Source of the DNA: a virus
Length of the DNA: 31,478 nt
Direction: 5' to 3' (one strand)
IMG/VR virus record: IMGVR_UViG_3300030106_006487
Coordinates: 1-31,478 of that record
Positions 1 to 7,019 of the stretch are shown piece by piece. The position numbers were made by a program, and so were the translations under genes. The notes below the pieces were generated by a model. That model did not search any database and had not been told where the DNA came from. It saw only the letters and a list, made by a program, of their open reading frames with translations. Numbering within the stretch: the stretch's first letter is position 1; each line of letters begins with the position of its first letter.

Positions 1-1
1 C

Positions 2-187
2 TTAAATAAAAAAGAAAAAAGAAAAGAAATAAAACACAATAGAAAACAATTTCAAATTTGGGTGGCTAAACAATTAGAACATTTTGACAACGCTGAAAAT
101 AATATGGACGATTACTTTGAGTTCAGTGATGATTGTGTTCCTTTTGATATTAAGTTACACGGAATAGATCATATAAATCATGAGTAA
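2..187 (+). CDS. 3' end of an unknown phage gene (partial)
   Basis: An open frame enters from the left edge and stops with TAA at 185-187. It encodes at least 61 residues: a Lys/Arg-rich stretch, then an acidic tail containing MDDYFEFSDDC. The last 8 nt overlap the next start codon (ATGAGTAA), the tight overlap typical of this genome, which supports it being a real gene end. No family is recognised. The true start lies outside the window. An internal ATG at 104 could give a 27-residue product but has no convincing ribosome binding site. Confidence 0.5.
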   Translation, partial: LNKKEKRKEIKHNRKQFQIWVAKQLEHFDNAENNMDDYFEFSDDCVPFDIKLHGIDHINHE

Positions 188-473
188 AGAAAATCCCAAC
201 AACATTGTGTGGAGTTGTCCAGAGCACAGCTTAGACACATATTTTAAAATAAAAAAGTTCGAAAAGAAACCTGAAGCCAAGGATTACGTCTACGTAAGAT
301 TTAAAGATGATGATCAGTTTGAGTCGATGTGGGTGAAGATCCTTAAGGGGACGCAGCAGCAAGGTTACGGAGAACTAAACAACATACCTGTGAAACTAGT
401 GGATAGGAAACTTGGGGACACGGTCAGCTACAAAACAAACAAGGAGGGAATAACATGGGAAAACAAAAACTAA
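180..473 (+). CDS. small protein resembling DUF2314 (YegJ-like)
   Basis: A 97-residue soluble protein. The central part (about residues 33-92) has the pattern of the DUF2314 family as I remember it: a VRFKDD strand, then MWVKILKG, then a short GELNNIP turn, then KLGDTVSYK followed by a terminal Trp. The function of that family is unknown. It starts within the end of the upstream frame (8-nt overlap) and ends 19 nt inside the next gene, so the three look like one small operon. The assignment is by pattern and needs a profile search. Confidence 0.6.
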   Translation: MSKENPNNIVWSCPEHSLDTYFKIKKFEKKPEAKDYVYVRFKDDDQFESMWVKILKGTQQQGYGELNNIPVKLVDRKLGDTVSYKTNKEGITWENKN

Positions 474-754
474 GAGATCTCGTAAAAGAATTGAATGCAC
501 AAAACGCACCACCCGATGGGTGGCATCCGCAGGACCAGCTGCAGACCAAACCGAAGTGGCGCTACCGAAAGAATAAGGATGGTTTCATGGGTAGTGAAAA
601 TCGCATCATTGAAAAAGAAGACAAACCTGAAGCCGGTAAAGTATACGCTCTTACTGGAGGTCCCGGTTCTCGTTGCATTGCGAACGGTAACAGCTGGAAG
701 GATAGTGAAGTGCAGGAGCTGGCCAGGCATCCTGGCACGGAAAAGGGAAGGTGA
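455..754 (+). CDS. hypothetical small protein, GC-richer than its neighbours
   Basis: A 99-residue protein starting at ATG 455 behind a strong AAGGAGGG site about 7 nt upstream, which decides the start. It overlaps the previous gene by 19 nt. The sequence is polar, with a Trp/Pro-containing start (PPDGWHPQDQ) and a Gly-rich GGPGSRC segment. The DNA is richer in G+C than most of the window and its 3' end carries the hairpin gccagg-cat-cctggc (722-736). No known domain is recognised. An overlapping frame and an antisense frame are judged to be shadows. Confidence 0.6.
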   Translation: MGKQKLRDLVKELNAQNAPPDGWHPQDQLQTKPKWRYRKNKDGFMGSENRIIEKEDKPEAGKVYALTGGPGSRCIANGNSWKDSEVQELARHPGTEKGR

Positions 755-968
755 GCTTCGTTCTCGTTTACCTAAGCATGTTGTTTCTCTTCCCTAGATT
801 TACATTAGCTAGCACTGGCGTGCTGATGCTCGTTCTCGTTGGTCTGCTGTAATGTCGTCTCGTTTCTCGGTTAGTGGGGAGCTGGCCAGGCCAGAGTGCT
901 TCCCAGCTGGCCAGGCACCAGCAGGACTTATTCGGTAATTCGGTAAGAAGTGTGGTTTGTCTTTCTAG

Positions 969-985
969 TTTAGAATGATTCTAAA
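969..985. promoter_or_regulatory. perfect 17-bp palindrome, operator candidate
   Basis: tttagaatgattctaaa has 8-bp arms around a central G (977). It lies just upstream of a -35/-10-like pair and 70 nt before the gene at 1055, a placement expected of a repressor or activator site. The protein that would bind it is not visible in the window. Confidence 0.4.
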
Positions 986-991
986 AGATAA

Positions 992-1017
992 TTGTTGCGT
1001 TAATGGTGGGATATGAT
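992..1017 (+). promoter_or_regulatory. possible sigma70-like promoter before the gene at 1055
   Basis: TTGTTG (992-997) and TATGAT (1012-1017) are separated by 14 nt, shorter than the ideal 17. The palindrome at 969-985 abuts it upstream. The downstream gene begins after a leader of about 30 nt that contains its AAGGAGG site. Weak by itself, because AT-rich DNA yields such matches often. Confidence 0.3.
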
Positions 1018-1054
1018 AAGAGAGAGAAAACCATTTAACAAACAAGGAGGAAAA

Positions 1055-1483
1055 ATGGGATTAGACCAACACGCACACATAAAAGGAACAGAAATCAATT
1101 GGGAAAAATATTTCCAAGATGATGAATATTCTGATAAGGCAGGAGTTTTCGTGTGGAGAAAACACGCAAGACTTCAAGAGTTCATGGCGAGAAAGTGGAC
1201 TGAACAAAACCCTAGTATAAAAGTTCAAGGAATGTTAGCACATTTAGGATTTAATGGCGACCAAGAAGCACCCTGTTATATGACTAAAGAAGTTGTTCAA
1301 GAGTTAGGAGAACAAATTAAAAAAGGTTTTGCTGACTATCACGCAGAAGATGGTTTCTTTTGGGGGCAACAGTTCCAAAAAGAAAGCGTGAAAGAATACA
1401 AAGAGCAAGATTTAAAATTTTTAAAATTTTGCGAACAAGCCATTGATGAAGGCAAGGTCGTAGAATATTGGTGTAGTTGGTAA
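1055..1483 (+). CDS. conserved phage protein with MGLDQ start, function unknown
   Basis: A 142-residue protein. The ATG at 1055 is chosen over an upstream start at 1013 because AAGGAGG (1044-1050) lies 4 nt before it and because the protein then opens with MGLDQHAH, like a family of small phage proteins beginning MGLD that I recall. It is rich in Trp, Phe and charged residues (VFVWRKHARLQEF, DGFFWGQQFQ), suggesting a compact helical fold. No catalytic motif is recognised. Its stop overlaps the next start (TAATG). Confidence 0.7.
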   Translation: MGLDQHAHIKGTEINWEKYFQDDEYSDKAGVFVWRKHARLQEFMARKWTEQNPSIKVQGMLAHLGFNGDQEAPCYMTKEVVQELGEQIKKGFADYHAEDGFFWGQQFQKESVKEYKEQDLKFLKFCEQAIDEGKVVEYWCSW

Positions 1484-1698
1484 TGCCAAATAATAAAAAA
1501 CGAGCCGACCCTGTCGGCTCGTCTCGTTCTCGGTTAGTAAAGGATAAAGCTGTACCAAAATTAAAGCGTGGCGAGGCACACCAGGAACAGTTCCTGAACT
1601 TTTTAATTAATGCATTAGGAGATTGTGAAGATGTTAGTATTAGTATTGATGGAAATAAGAGAATACCTATTAAAGACTTTAAAAAAAAGATAAATTAA
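1483..1698 (+). CDS. small basic hypothetical protein
   Basis: A 71-residue protein whose ATG overlaps the preceding stop (TAATG), suggesting translational coupling; a TTG start at 1477 is possible but less likely. The N-terminal third is basic (NNKKRADPVGSSRSRL) and is encoded by unusual GC-rich DNA containing an 8-bp hairpin (1501-1521) and a copy of the repeat seen at 855-875. The C-terminal part (LNFLINALGDC to KDFKKKIN) looks helical then basic. It is unclear whether the first 20 codons are truly translated. Confidence 0.5.
   Translation: MPNNKKRADPVGSSRSRLVKDKAVPKLKRGEAHQEQFLNFLINALGDCEDVSISIDGNKRIPIKDFKKKIN
1501..1521 (-). terminator. hairpin with a U-tract on the minus strand, inside the start of the gene at 1483
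   Basis: CGAGCCGA (1501-1508) pairs with TCGGCTCG (1514-1521) around a 5-nt loop. Read on the minus strand the stem is followed by TTTTTTATTATTT, a textbook intrinsic terminator. On the plus strand no U-run follows. No minus-strand gene is evident for it to terminate. Confidence 0.4.
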
Positions 1699-1701
1699 CT
1701 A

Positions 1702-1751
1702 TTGCATAAGATATAATAAGATGTATTAATATGGAGTATTCATAAGAATAC
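1702..1751 (+). promoter_or_regulatory. promoter-like pair plus inverted repeat before the gene at 1774
   Basis: TTGCAT (1702-1707) and TATTAA (1724-1729) have a 16-nt spacer. Just downstream, gtattc-ataa-gaatac (1736-1751) is a 6-bp inverted repeat that could bind a regulator or form a small 5' hairpin. The gene at 1774 follows. Supported only by pattern. Confidence 0.3.
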
Positions 1752-1773
1752 ATAACTTAACAAAGAGGTAAAA

Positions 1774-2100
1774 ATGCCAAATGCAATAAAAAAGCTAAAG
1801 CAAGAAGAAAAAAAAGTTGTTCTTGCTTATGCTCAATTAAAGCTAAAAGCAAATAGACTGTCTAAAGAGTTAGACACCATGAAACAAAACGTGGTGGATT
1901 GCTTTGATAGAACAAATCAAAACTTAATCATTGTTCAAGACGAACATGGAAATAGTTTTGGATTACAAAAAATAAATCGTAAGCGTAAGAAATTTGAAAC
2001 AGCAAATTTCAAGATTGCTCATAATGATTTATATAATAAATTCACTACTGATATTGAATATAGTGAATACAAAGCAATAGGAGATAATAATGCCCAATAA
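1774..2100 (+). CDS. hypothetical protein with N-terminal coiled coil
   Basis: A 108-residue protein. Residues 1-45 are strongly helical and Lys/Glu/Leu-rich (KKLKQEEKKVVLAYAQLKLK), consistent with a coiled coil. The second half alternates beta-like segments (QNLIIVQDEHGNSFGLQKI) with a basic NRKRKKFE turn. It starts after GAGGT and overlaps the next gene by 11 nt. With the following gene it lies immediately before the large terminase, where small terminase subunits often sit, so one of the pair could be TerS. That is inference from position alone. Confidence 0.55.
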   Translation: MPNAIKKLKQEEKKVVLAYAQLKLKANRLSKELDTMKQNVVDCFDRTNQNLIIVQDEHGNSFGLQKINRKRKKFETANFKIAHNDLYNKFTTDIEYSEYKAIGDNNAQ

Positions 2101-2350
2101 TGATTTAATTAATATTGCTAACGTGTTAAGTGAAAGGCTTAACACGTCAACTCCTACATCACTTGCGGATATGTTTATTGAGAGTGGTCAAAAGAAACAA
2201 CTCAATTATGAAATCATGTTTCAACTATTAATGGGTGAATGTGAAAAACATATATTAGAGAATGTAGGCAATCCAATCGTTGACGAGTTCAAGGACAATG
2301 TATTAAAGAAGTTTAGCACATTAGTTCAAGCCTTACACTCGCAAGAATAA
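2090..2350 (+). CDS. small helical protein upstream of the terminase (TerS candidate by position)
   Basis: An 86-residue, mostly helical, slightly acidic protein, for example LINIANVLSERL and YEIMFQLLMGECEKHILE. It overlaps the previous gene by 11 nt. No HTH or known TerS signature can be asserted. It is the last gene before the structured gap and the large terminase. Its coding sequence contains a perfect 10-bp inverted repeat (2121-2147), unusual for a gene body. Confidence 0.5.
   Translation: MPNNDLINIANVLSERLNTSTPTSLADMFIESGQKKQLNYEIMFQLLMGECEKHILENVGNPIVDEFKDNVLKKFSTLVQALHSQE
2121..2147. repeat. perfect 10-bp inverted repeat inside the gene at 2090
   Basis: ACGTGTTAAG (2121-2130) and CTTAACACGT (2138-2147) flank a 7-nt spacer. 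It begins 31 nt after the start codon of the gene at 2090, so it could form a hairpin in the mRNA that affects early translation, or be a protein-binding site. Confidence 0.5.
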
Positions 2351-2360
2351 TAATAAACAA

Positions 2361-2388
2361 ACCAATGGCGTTTAACAACGCCATTGGT
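2361..2388 (-). terminator. 12-bp perfect hairpin, terminator-like on the minus strand
   Basis: ACCAATGGCGTT (2361-2372) pairs perfectly with AACGCCATTGGT (2377-2388) around TAAC. On the minus strand the stem is followed by TTGTTTATTATTATT, a U-rich tract; on the plus strand no U-run follows. It lies 10 nt after the stop of the gene at 2090 and could still act there as a processing or stability hairpin. It also lies 4 nt beyond the stop of a minus-strand mini-ORF. Confidence 0.55.
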
Positions 2389-2392
2389 GTAC

Positions 2393-2461
2393 CTACGTCA
2401 TACAAGGCTCATAATTTCCAACAACCTGCTTTTCTAAATTTACACAGCCAATTCCACGCAT
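2393..2461 (-). CDS. possible minus-strand mini-ORF (22 residues), doubtful
   Basis: On the minus strand an ATG near 2461 opens a 22-residue frame (MRGIGCVNLEKQVVGNYEPC then MT) ending with TAG at 2393-2395, right before the hairpin at 2361-2388. It is the only minus-strand frame in the window followed by a terminator-like structure. The frame is open further upstream, to about 2602, inside the terminase start. The product is too short to judge and no strong ribosome site is seen. The frame may be chance. Confidence 0.2.
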   Translation of the reverse strand: MRGIGCVNLEKQVVGNYEPCMT

Positions 2462-2488
2462 AGTCCTGTGCCTGACAGGGCGAACGGG

Positions 2489-2516
2489 TTTACAAAGTAG
2501 GATATATAAATATACT
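2489..2516 (+). promoter_or_regulatory. sigma70-like promoter for the terminase operon
   Basis: TTTACA (2489-2494) and TATACT (2511-2516) have a 16-nt spacer, both near consensus. Transcription would begin at about 2523, leaving a leader of only about 9 nt before ATG 2532. It sits in the 140-nt gene-free gap where a morphogenesis operon promoter is expected. Confidence 0.5.
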
Positions 2517-2531
2517 AGGGTCCCAAACGGT

Positions 2532-4010
2532 ATGAATATTGAAAACCTAACTGAAGAAGAATTAAAAGATATTATTCTAAAAAAGCAATTAGAGTGGATC
2601 AAGTTATGCCAGGATAATTTTATAATTTTTGCTGAGTCTGTCTGGCAAGATTTTATTTACCGAAAGACAAAGGACCCAAAGAAATTTGGTCATCATCAAA
2701 TCATTGCTGAATCTTTTCAAGAAATAGCTGACGGTGATGCAAAGAGGCTCATAATCAATATGCCTCCTAGACATACTAAATCTGAATTTGCATCTTATTT
2801 ATTTCCTGCTTGGTATATCGGAAAGTATCCAAAGAAAAAAATTATGCAGGTATCACACAACGCTGAATTAGCTTCAAGGTTCGGTAGCAAAGTTCGTAAC
2901 TTAATGAACACTAGAGAGTACAAAGAGATCTTTGGAGATGTTACACTTAGAGAAGATAGTAAAGCAAAAGGTAGGTGGGAAACCAATCATGGTGGTGAGT
3001 ACTTTGCAGCGGGTGTAGGCGGTTCGATCACGGGACGAGGGGCCGATTTGCTTATTATCGATGATCCACATACTGAGCAAGATTCAATGTCGGACTCAGC
3101 AATGGAACGTGCATATGAATGGTACAGTTCAGGACCCAGACAACGTTTGCAACCTGGAGGAAGAATTTTAGTTGTAATGACTCGTTGGGCCACCGATGAT
3201 TTAACAGGAAGGCTCATCAAAGCACAATCAGAACCAAAAGCAGATAAATGGGACATTATAGAATTTCCTGCCATACTTCCAAACGATCAACCTGTATGGC
3301 CTGAGTATTGGAGTAAAGAAGATTTAGATTCTGTGAAAGCTTCAATCTCAACAAAGAACTGGAACGCACAGTACATGCAGGACCCAACTTCAGAAGAGGG
3401 TGCAATTATAAAACGTGAGTGGTGGCAAGACTATGATAAGGAATATCTTCCAAAACTGCTCCACGTGATACAATCTTATGATACTGCATTTTCTAAAAAA
3501 GAAACTGCAGATTACTCTGCTATTACAACTTGGGGAATATTTGAACCTGTAGAGGGTTATGAGAAATGTATTATTCTACTTGATGCACAAAAAGGTAGAT
3601 ATGATTTTCCTGATCTAAAAAATCTTGCACTAGAACAATATCATTATTGGGAACCTGAAACAGTTATCATTGAGGCTAAGGCTAGTGGTCAGCCACTAAT
3701 ACACGAACTTAGACGTGCAGGTATACCTGTAATTGATTTTGTTCCAGCTCGTGGAAGAGACAAGCATACACGTATAAATAGCTGTGCACCTGTCTTTGAG
3801 TCTGGTATGGTGTATGCACCAATAGATGAGCATTTTGCTCAGGAAGTGATTGAGGAATGTGCAGCATTCCCTAATGGTCAGTATGATGACTATGTTGATT
3901 CTATGACCCAAGCTGTGTTAAGATATCGACAAGGTGGATTTGTTTCTACGTACTCGGACGATTGGGACGACCCACCAATGAAATTAGAAAAAGAGTATAA
4001 ATATTATTAG
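2532..4010 (+). CDS. terL: terminase large subunit (packaging ATPase and nuclease)
   Basis: A 492-residue protein with the two-domain layout of large terminases, which pump DNA into the prohead and cut it. The ATPase domain has a Walker A-type loop MPPRHTKS (77-84), a Walker B LLIIDD (173-178) and a coupling motif VMTRWA (215-220). The RNase H-fold nuclease domain has acidic residues D317 (SYDTAF), D327 (ETADYS), E381 (IIEAKASGQ) and D452/D453/D456 (YDDYVDSM). The length is usual for the family. No canonical Shine-Dalgarno lies at the ideal distance. It heads the packaging and head series. Confidence 0.96.
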   Translation: MNIENLTEEELKDIILKKQLEWIKLCQDNFIIFAESVWQDFIYRKTKDPKKFGHHQIIAESFQEIADGDAKRLIINMPPRHTKSEFASYLFPAWYIGKYPKKKIMQVSHNAELASRFGSKVRNLMNTREYKEIFGDVTLREDSKAKGRWETNHGGEYFAAGVGGSITGRGADLLIIDDPHTEQDSMSDSAMERAYEWYSSGPRQRLQPGGRILVVMTRWATDDLTGRLIKAQSEPKADKWDIIEFPAILPNDQPVWPEYWSKEDLDSVKASISTKNWNAQYMQDPTSEEGAIIKREWWQDYDKEYLPKLLHVIQSYDTAFSKKETADYSAITTWGIFEPVEGYEKCIILLDAQKGRYDFPDLKNLALEQYHYWEPETVIIEAKASGQPLIHELRRAGIPVIDFVPARGRDKHTRINSCAPVFESGMVYAPIDEHFAQEVIEECAAFPNGQYDDYVDSMTQAVLRYRQGGFVSTYSDDWDDPPMKLEKEYKYY

Positions 4011-4018
4011 GATTTATT

Positions 4019-5104
4019 ATGGCAAAAGAAAATAAGAAAAAAACTAAAAAAAAATTAAATCAAGGTGATATTTTAGGAAATCGTTTTGATAAAAAATTTG
4101 CAAAATATGCTCTTTCAAAGGAAGCTCAACTTCACGCAAAAGATTATGATGCGGGTATAGATAGAGGTGAAAGAAGAGCAGCTAACGAAGTGGCTCAAGA
4201 AGCAGGTCTTCCTACGATGTCTAAAGGTGGTCTTAAAGGTAACCAAAAGAAGATAGACAAAAATAATAATAATAGAATTGATGCAGAAGATTTTAAAATC
4301 TTAAAAGCAGAAAAAGCAAAAGGCAGAGGCATGGGTTTACAAGATGAGAAAGTAAAACCTGGTAAAGTCATGAAAGCTAAAAGAGGTAAATCTATATCAT
4401 CTTCAGGTACTACTGCTAAATCTGCAATGGGAAAAACTTTTTCTGGATATCAGAAAGTATTTAAAACAGGGGTAAGTGCTGGAGATAAAGCAAGAGCTAC
4501 TAGCACAATTGTTGGAGTAAAACCAAAACTTCCAGAGGCGGCTAAATCATCTAAAGTAGCTAGAAGAGCTTTGAAAGTAGCACAAGCAACATCACTTGGT
4601 AAAAAACTTTTACTACCTGTAGCTGCAGGAGTTGCTGCAACACAATATTTAAAATCTAAAATGAAAAAGAAAAAAGAAGAGCCTAAGAAAAAAATGGGTG
4701 GTGGCATGATGATGAAACCTATGGGTTACAAAACGGGTGGTCCAAGACCTGGTCAACAATCAAGAGGCCAAAAAAGTGGAAGATCATTGAAACTACTTGG
4801 AGCAGGAATTGGAGCTGGAGCATTAGGTGGAGTTGAAAATAAAACAAAACCAAAATTAAAGGTTGTAATTATGGGCGGAAGTAAAAATTCACTTACAGGT
4901 CAAGGTGGTTTAGAAAGAGACGCTGAAAATAAACCATACAGATATAGCTACAGTACAGACCCATCTTTGAAAGATGCAGTCATTATTAAAACAACAAAAA
5001 AAATGGGTGGCGGAATGATGAACAAGCCCATGGGTTACAAATCTGGTAAGTCTATAAAAGTAAAATGCAAACTAGGTAGAAACAAACCTACAAAAATGTA
5101 TTAG
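4019..5104 (+). CDS. Lys-rich protein with EF-hand-like loop and duplicated Met/Gly motif
   Basis: A 361-residue, very basic protein between terminase and portal, starting 6 nt after an AGGA site. Residues 80-91 (DKNNNNRIDAED) fit a 12-residue EF-hand or dockerin-type calcium loop, with oxygen-bearing residues at positions 1, 3, 5, 9 and 12 and Ile at 8. The motif MGGGMMMKPMGYK (about 226-238) recurs as MGGGMMNKPMGYK (about 329-341). The middle (about 160-222) is Ala/Lys-rich, including a short hydrophobic stretch LLLPVAAGVAA. Similar proteins recur in marine phage genomes as I recall, without known function. A DNA-associated or internal virion role is a guess. Confidence 0.75.
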   Translation: MAKENKKKTKKKLNQGDILGNRFDKKFAKYALSKEAQLHAKDYDAGIDRGERRAANEVAQEAGLPTMSKGGLKGNQKKIDKNNNNRIDAEDFKILKAEKAKGRGMGLQDEKVKPGKVMKAKRGKSISSSGTTAKSAMGKTFSGYQKVFKTGVSAGDKARATSTIVGVKPKLPEAAKSSKVARRALKVAQATSLGKKLLLPVAAGVAATQYLKSKMKKKKEEPKKKMGGGMMMKPMGYKTGGPRPGQQSRGQKSGRSLKLLGAGIGAGALGGVENKTKPKLKVVIMGGSKNSLTGQGGLERDAENKPYRYSYSTDPSLKDAVIIKTTKKMGGGMMNKPMGYKSGKSIKVKCKLGRNKPTKMY

Positions 5105-5112
5105 GAGGGACA

Positions 5113-7017
5113 ATGTCCCTTACGAATATTTTACGAGGGATCGGCCGAAGGATTCTTGGAGGTAAAAAAGAATCAGCAACACCGACCACCGGAACACAAC
5201 AAAAACAAATTACATACACTCCAAAGCCATCACAAGCTCAAGGTCAAGAGTTAGCTATTCGAGAAATAAAAAATCCACCTATAGTTCTTAAAAAAACCAA
5301 ACCATTACAAATGGGTGATGATATGGCTCCAGGCTTTGGATCATCTACTTATGATTGGGTAATGAGAAAAGGTAGAGGATCTTATACTGCAGATGAGTGG
5401 TTAGATCATTTAACTTCTACAAGAAAAGTTAACTTTACTGTGTTTGGTAAACCATCAACAAGAATAGAAAGAGCAGAGAAAAAATTTAAATATGATTCAG
5501 GACCCTTTGTAGGAAAAGAAGTTAATATCTCAAAAGAAGAATTGTTTGATACCAATGTTGCTATATTTGATCAACAAGGCAACTTGACCGGCGGTCTGTT
5601 AGCAGCAGCCAAAAAGTTTGGAATAAAATTAGATGCCAACGAAATAGGTGCAATGATCAAATTAAATCCTTTGAACAGATTAAAACCAGTTGAGTTAGGT
5701 AGACCATCAGGTGCTGGAGAAAAATTTGATAAGACCGCAAAAATACTTGGAGATAGATTACAAGCACTAAAAGTAAAATATAGAAACGATGATGATATTG
5801 TTAGACAACTAAGTGATGCTCAGTTTGAACTTGTTGCAATTAAACAGGGTGAGATGGGAAAAGGAGCTTTTAGAAATTTAAGTAATTCTTTAAAGCTTGC
5901 AAAAGCTAGACCTAACTTTGATAAATCACAAAAATTAGTTTTAAATAAATTAGAGGGAGAACTTAATGCTGCAGCAGCTCCACTAAGAAGTGTAAAAACA
6001 TATTATGGTGGTGAATCTAATTATACTCTTCAAGGAGGTAAAAATTACAGAGAAACAATTATGACACTTCCAGAAGAAATCATAACAAACAAACAACCGT
6101 TTAACAAAGGTGGTCACTTTACAGATATTCTTGATGACAAAACAAATAATTTATATCACATTAGATTTGATACAAGATTTACACCTGAAGGTAAAAAAGT
6201 ATTTATGATAAATGAAATACAATCTGATGTTAACCAAAGTGTTGCAAAAAATTTAAAAAAGTTTGAACAGCTTGATGGTATAAAAAGAATTAATCCTTTT
6301 CAAAAAGATATTGAAATAAAACTTCTTGCCAATGAAAGATCAAAACTTATTACTTCTTTAGAAAATGCAATGACAAAGAATGATACAGCTGCTGCAAGTG
6401 CCATATCAAATCAATTAGCTAAGACGACACAATCAATACAAAAAATGACAGCTCAGGGTGGTTCAAGAGATTACTATCCTATGGTAGAAGCAGATCAATA
6501 TGGAGATCATGCACTAAAATATTTGATGCAAAGAGCAGCAAGAGAGAATGTTGATTACGTTGCCGTTGCCCCGTTTGACAAATTAAGTTTCCGTCAAGGG
6601 TACAAAGCTGGTAACGAAAGATTCTATGGTTATGCTAATGGTAAAGGGATAAACAAAAGTGGTTCAGCAGTGATGCCAAATCTTATGAAAAGAGCAGCAA
6701 GACTATATGGATCGAAAGCAGGGCCAACAAAAATATCTTTATCGGATCCATCCAAACCTTACAAAAGTATATCAACAGATAGATTCAAATACCCTGAAAA
6801 GCATAAACTATCAGGTAAAGAAATAAAAAGCACATATCATTCAGATTCTTCTAGTTCTAAGGATCTTAATGCAACCTTTATTGAATCTTCTAATCCTGCC
6901 TTGTATTTTGATGCATTTGCTATTAAAGTGAATCCATTGATGAGAGGTACACAAAAAACCTACAAGAAACTTGGTGGACTTGTAGTAGATATGTTTAAAC
7001 CAATAAGGTACAATTAA
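5113..7017 (+). CDS. polyvalent-protein-like large protein
   Basis: A 634-residue protein starting 3 nt after AGGAGGG. The N terminus is cationic and amphipathic (LRGIGRRILGGKK). Residues about 88-112 (RGSYTADEWLDHLTST and on) and 287-362 (YYGGESNYTLQGGKNYRETI, then HIRFDTRF, then FMINEIQSD) match the pattern of the large polyvalent-protein-associated domains seen in phage and conjugative-element proteins. The block around 455-523 (HALKYLMQRAARENVDYVAV and MPNLMKRAARLYG) is also typical of that fold. Such proteins are thought to enter the cell with the DNA. An ejected protein is the best inference; no catalytic activity can be assigned. Confidence 0.65.
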   Translation: MSLTNILRGIGRRILGGKKESATPTTGTQQKQITYTPKPSQAQGQELAIREIKNPPIVLKKTKPLQMGDDMAPGFGSSTYDWVMRKGRGSYTADEWLDHLTSTRKVNFTVFGKPSTRIERAEKKFKYDSGPFVGKEVNISKEELFDTNVAIFDQQGNLTGGLLAAAKKFGIKLDANEIGAMIKLNPLNRLKPVELGRPSGAGEKFDKTAKILGDRLQALKVKYRNDDDIVRQLSDAQFELVAIKQGEMGKGAFRNLSNSLKLAKARPNFDKSQKLVLNKLEGELNAAAAPLRSVKTYYGGESNYTLQGGKNYRETIMTLPEEIITNKQPFNKGGHFTDILDDKTNNLYHIRFDTRFTPEGKKVFMINEIQSDVNQSVAKNLKKFEQLDGIKRINPFQKDIEIKLLANERSKLITSLENAMTKNDTAAASAISNQLAKTTQSIQKMTAQGGSRDYYPMVEADQYGDHALKYLMQRAARENVDYVAVAPFDKLSFRQGYKAGNERFYGYANGKGINKSGSAVMPNLMKRAARLYGSKAGPTKISLSDPSKPYKSISTDRFKYPEKHKLSGKEIKSTYHSDSSSSKDLNATFIESSNPALYFDAFAIKVNPLMRGTQKTYKKLGGLVVDMFKPIRYN

Positions 7018-7019
7018 TT

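Larger units (their letters stand above)
755..1054. other. GC-richer non-coding stretch with repeats and palindromes
   Basis: No convincing gene lies between the stop at 754 and the start at 1055. The region holds two further copies of AGCTGGCCAGGC (880-891, 905-916; a first copy is at 717-728 in the preceding gene). It also holds TTCTCGTT motifs (761-768, 833-840; another at 667-674) and a 21-nt block at 855-875 that recurs, one T shorter, at 1519-1538. Towards its right end are a 17-bp palindrome (969-985) and a possible promoter. It may be a regulatory or RNA-coding leader; its role is unknown. Confidence 0.5.

Noticed and set aside
470-730. 86-codon minus-strand frame and a 100-codon alternative plus frame (495-797)
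   Set aside because: Both overlap the gene at 455, which has a strong ribosome site and a tight junction; neither shadow frame has start signals.
717-916. CRISPR-like spacing of the AGCTGGCCAGGC repeats
   Set aside because: Only three 12-bp copies, irregular spacing (163 and 25 nt), no cas genes; not an array.
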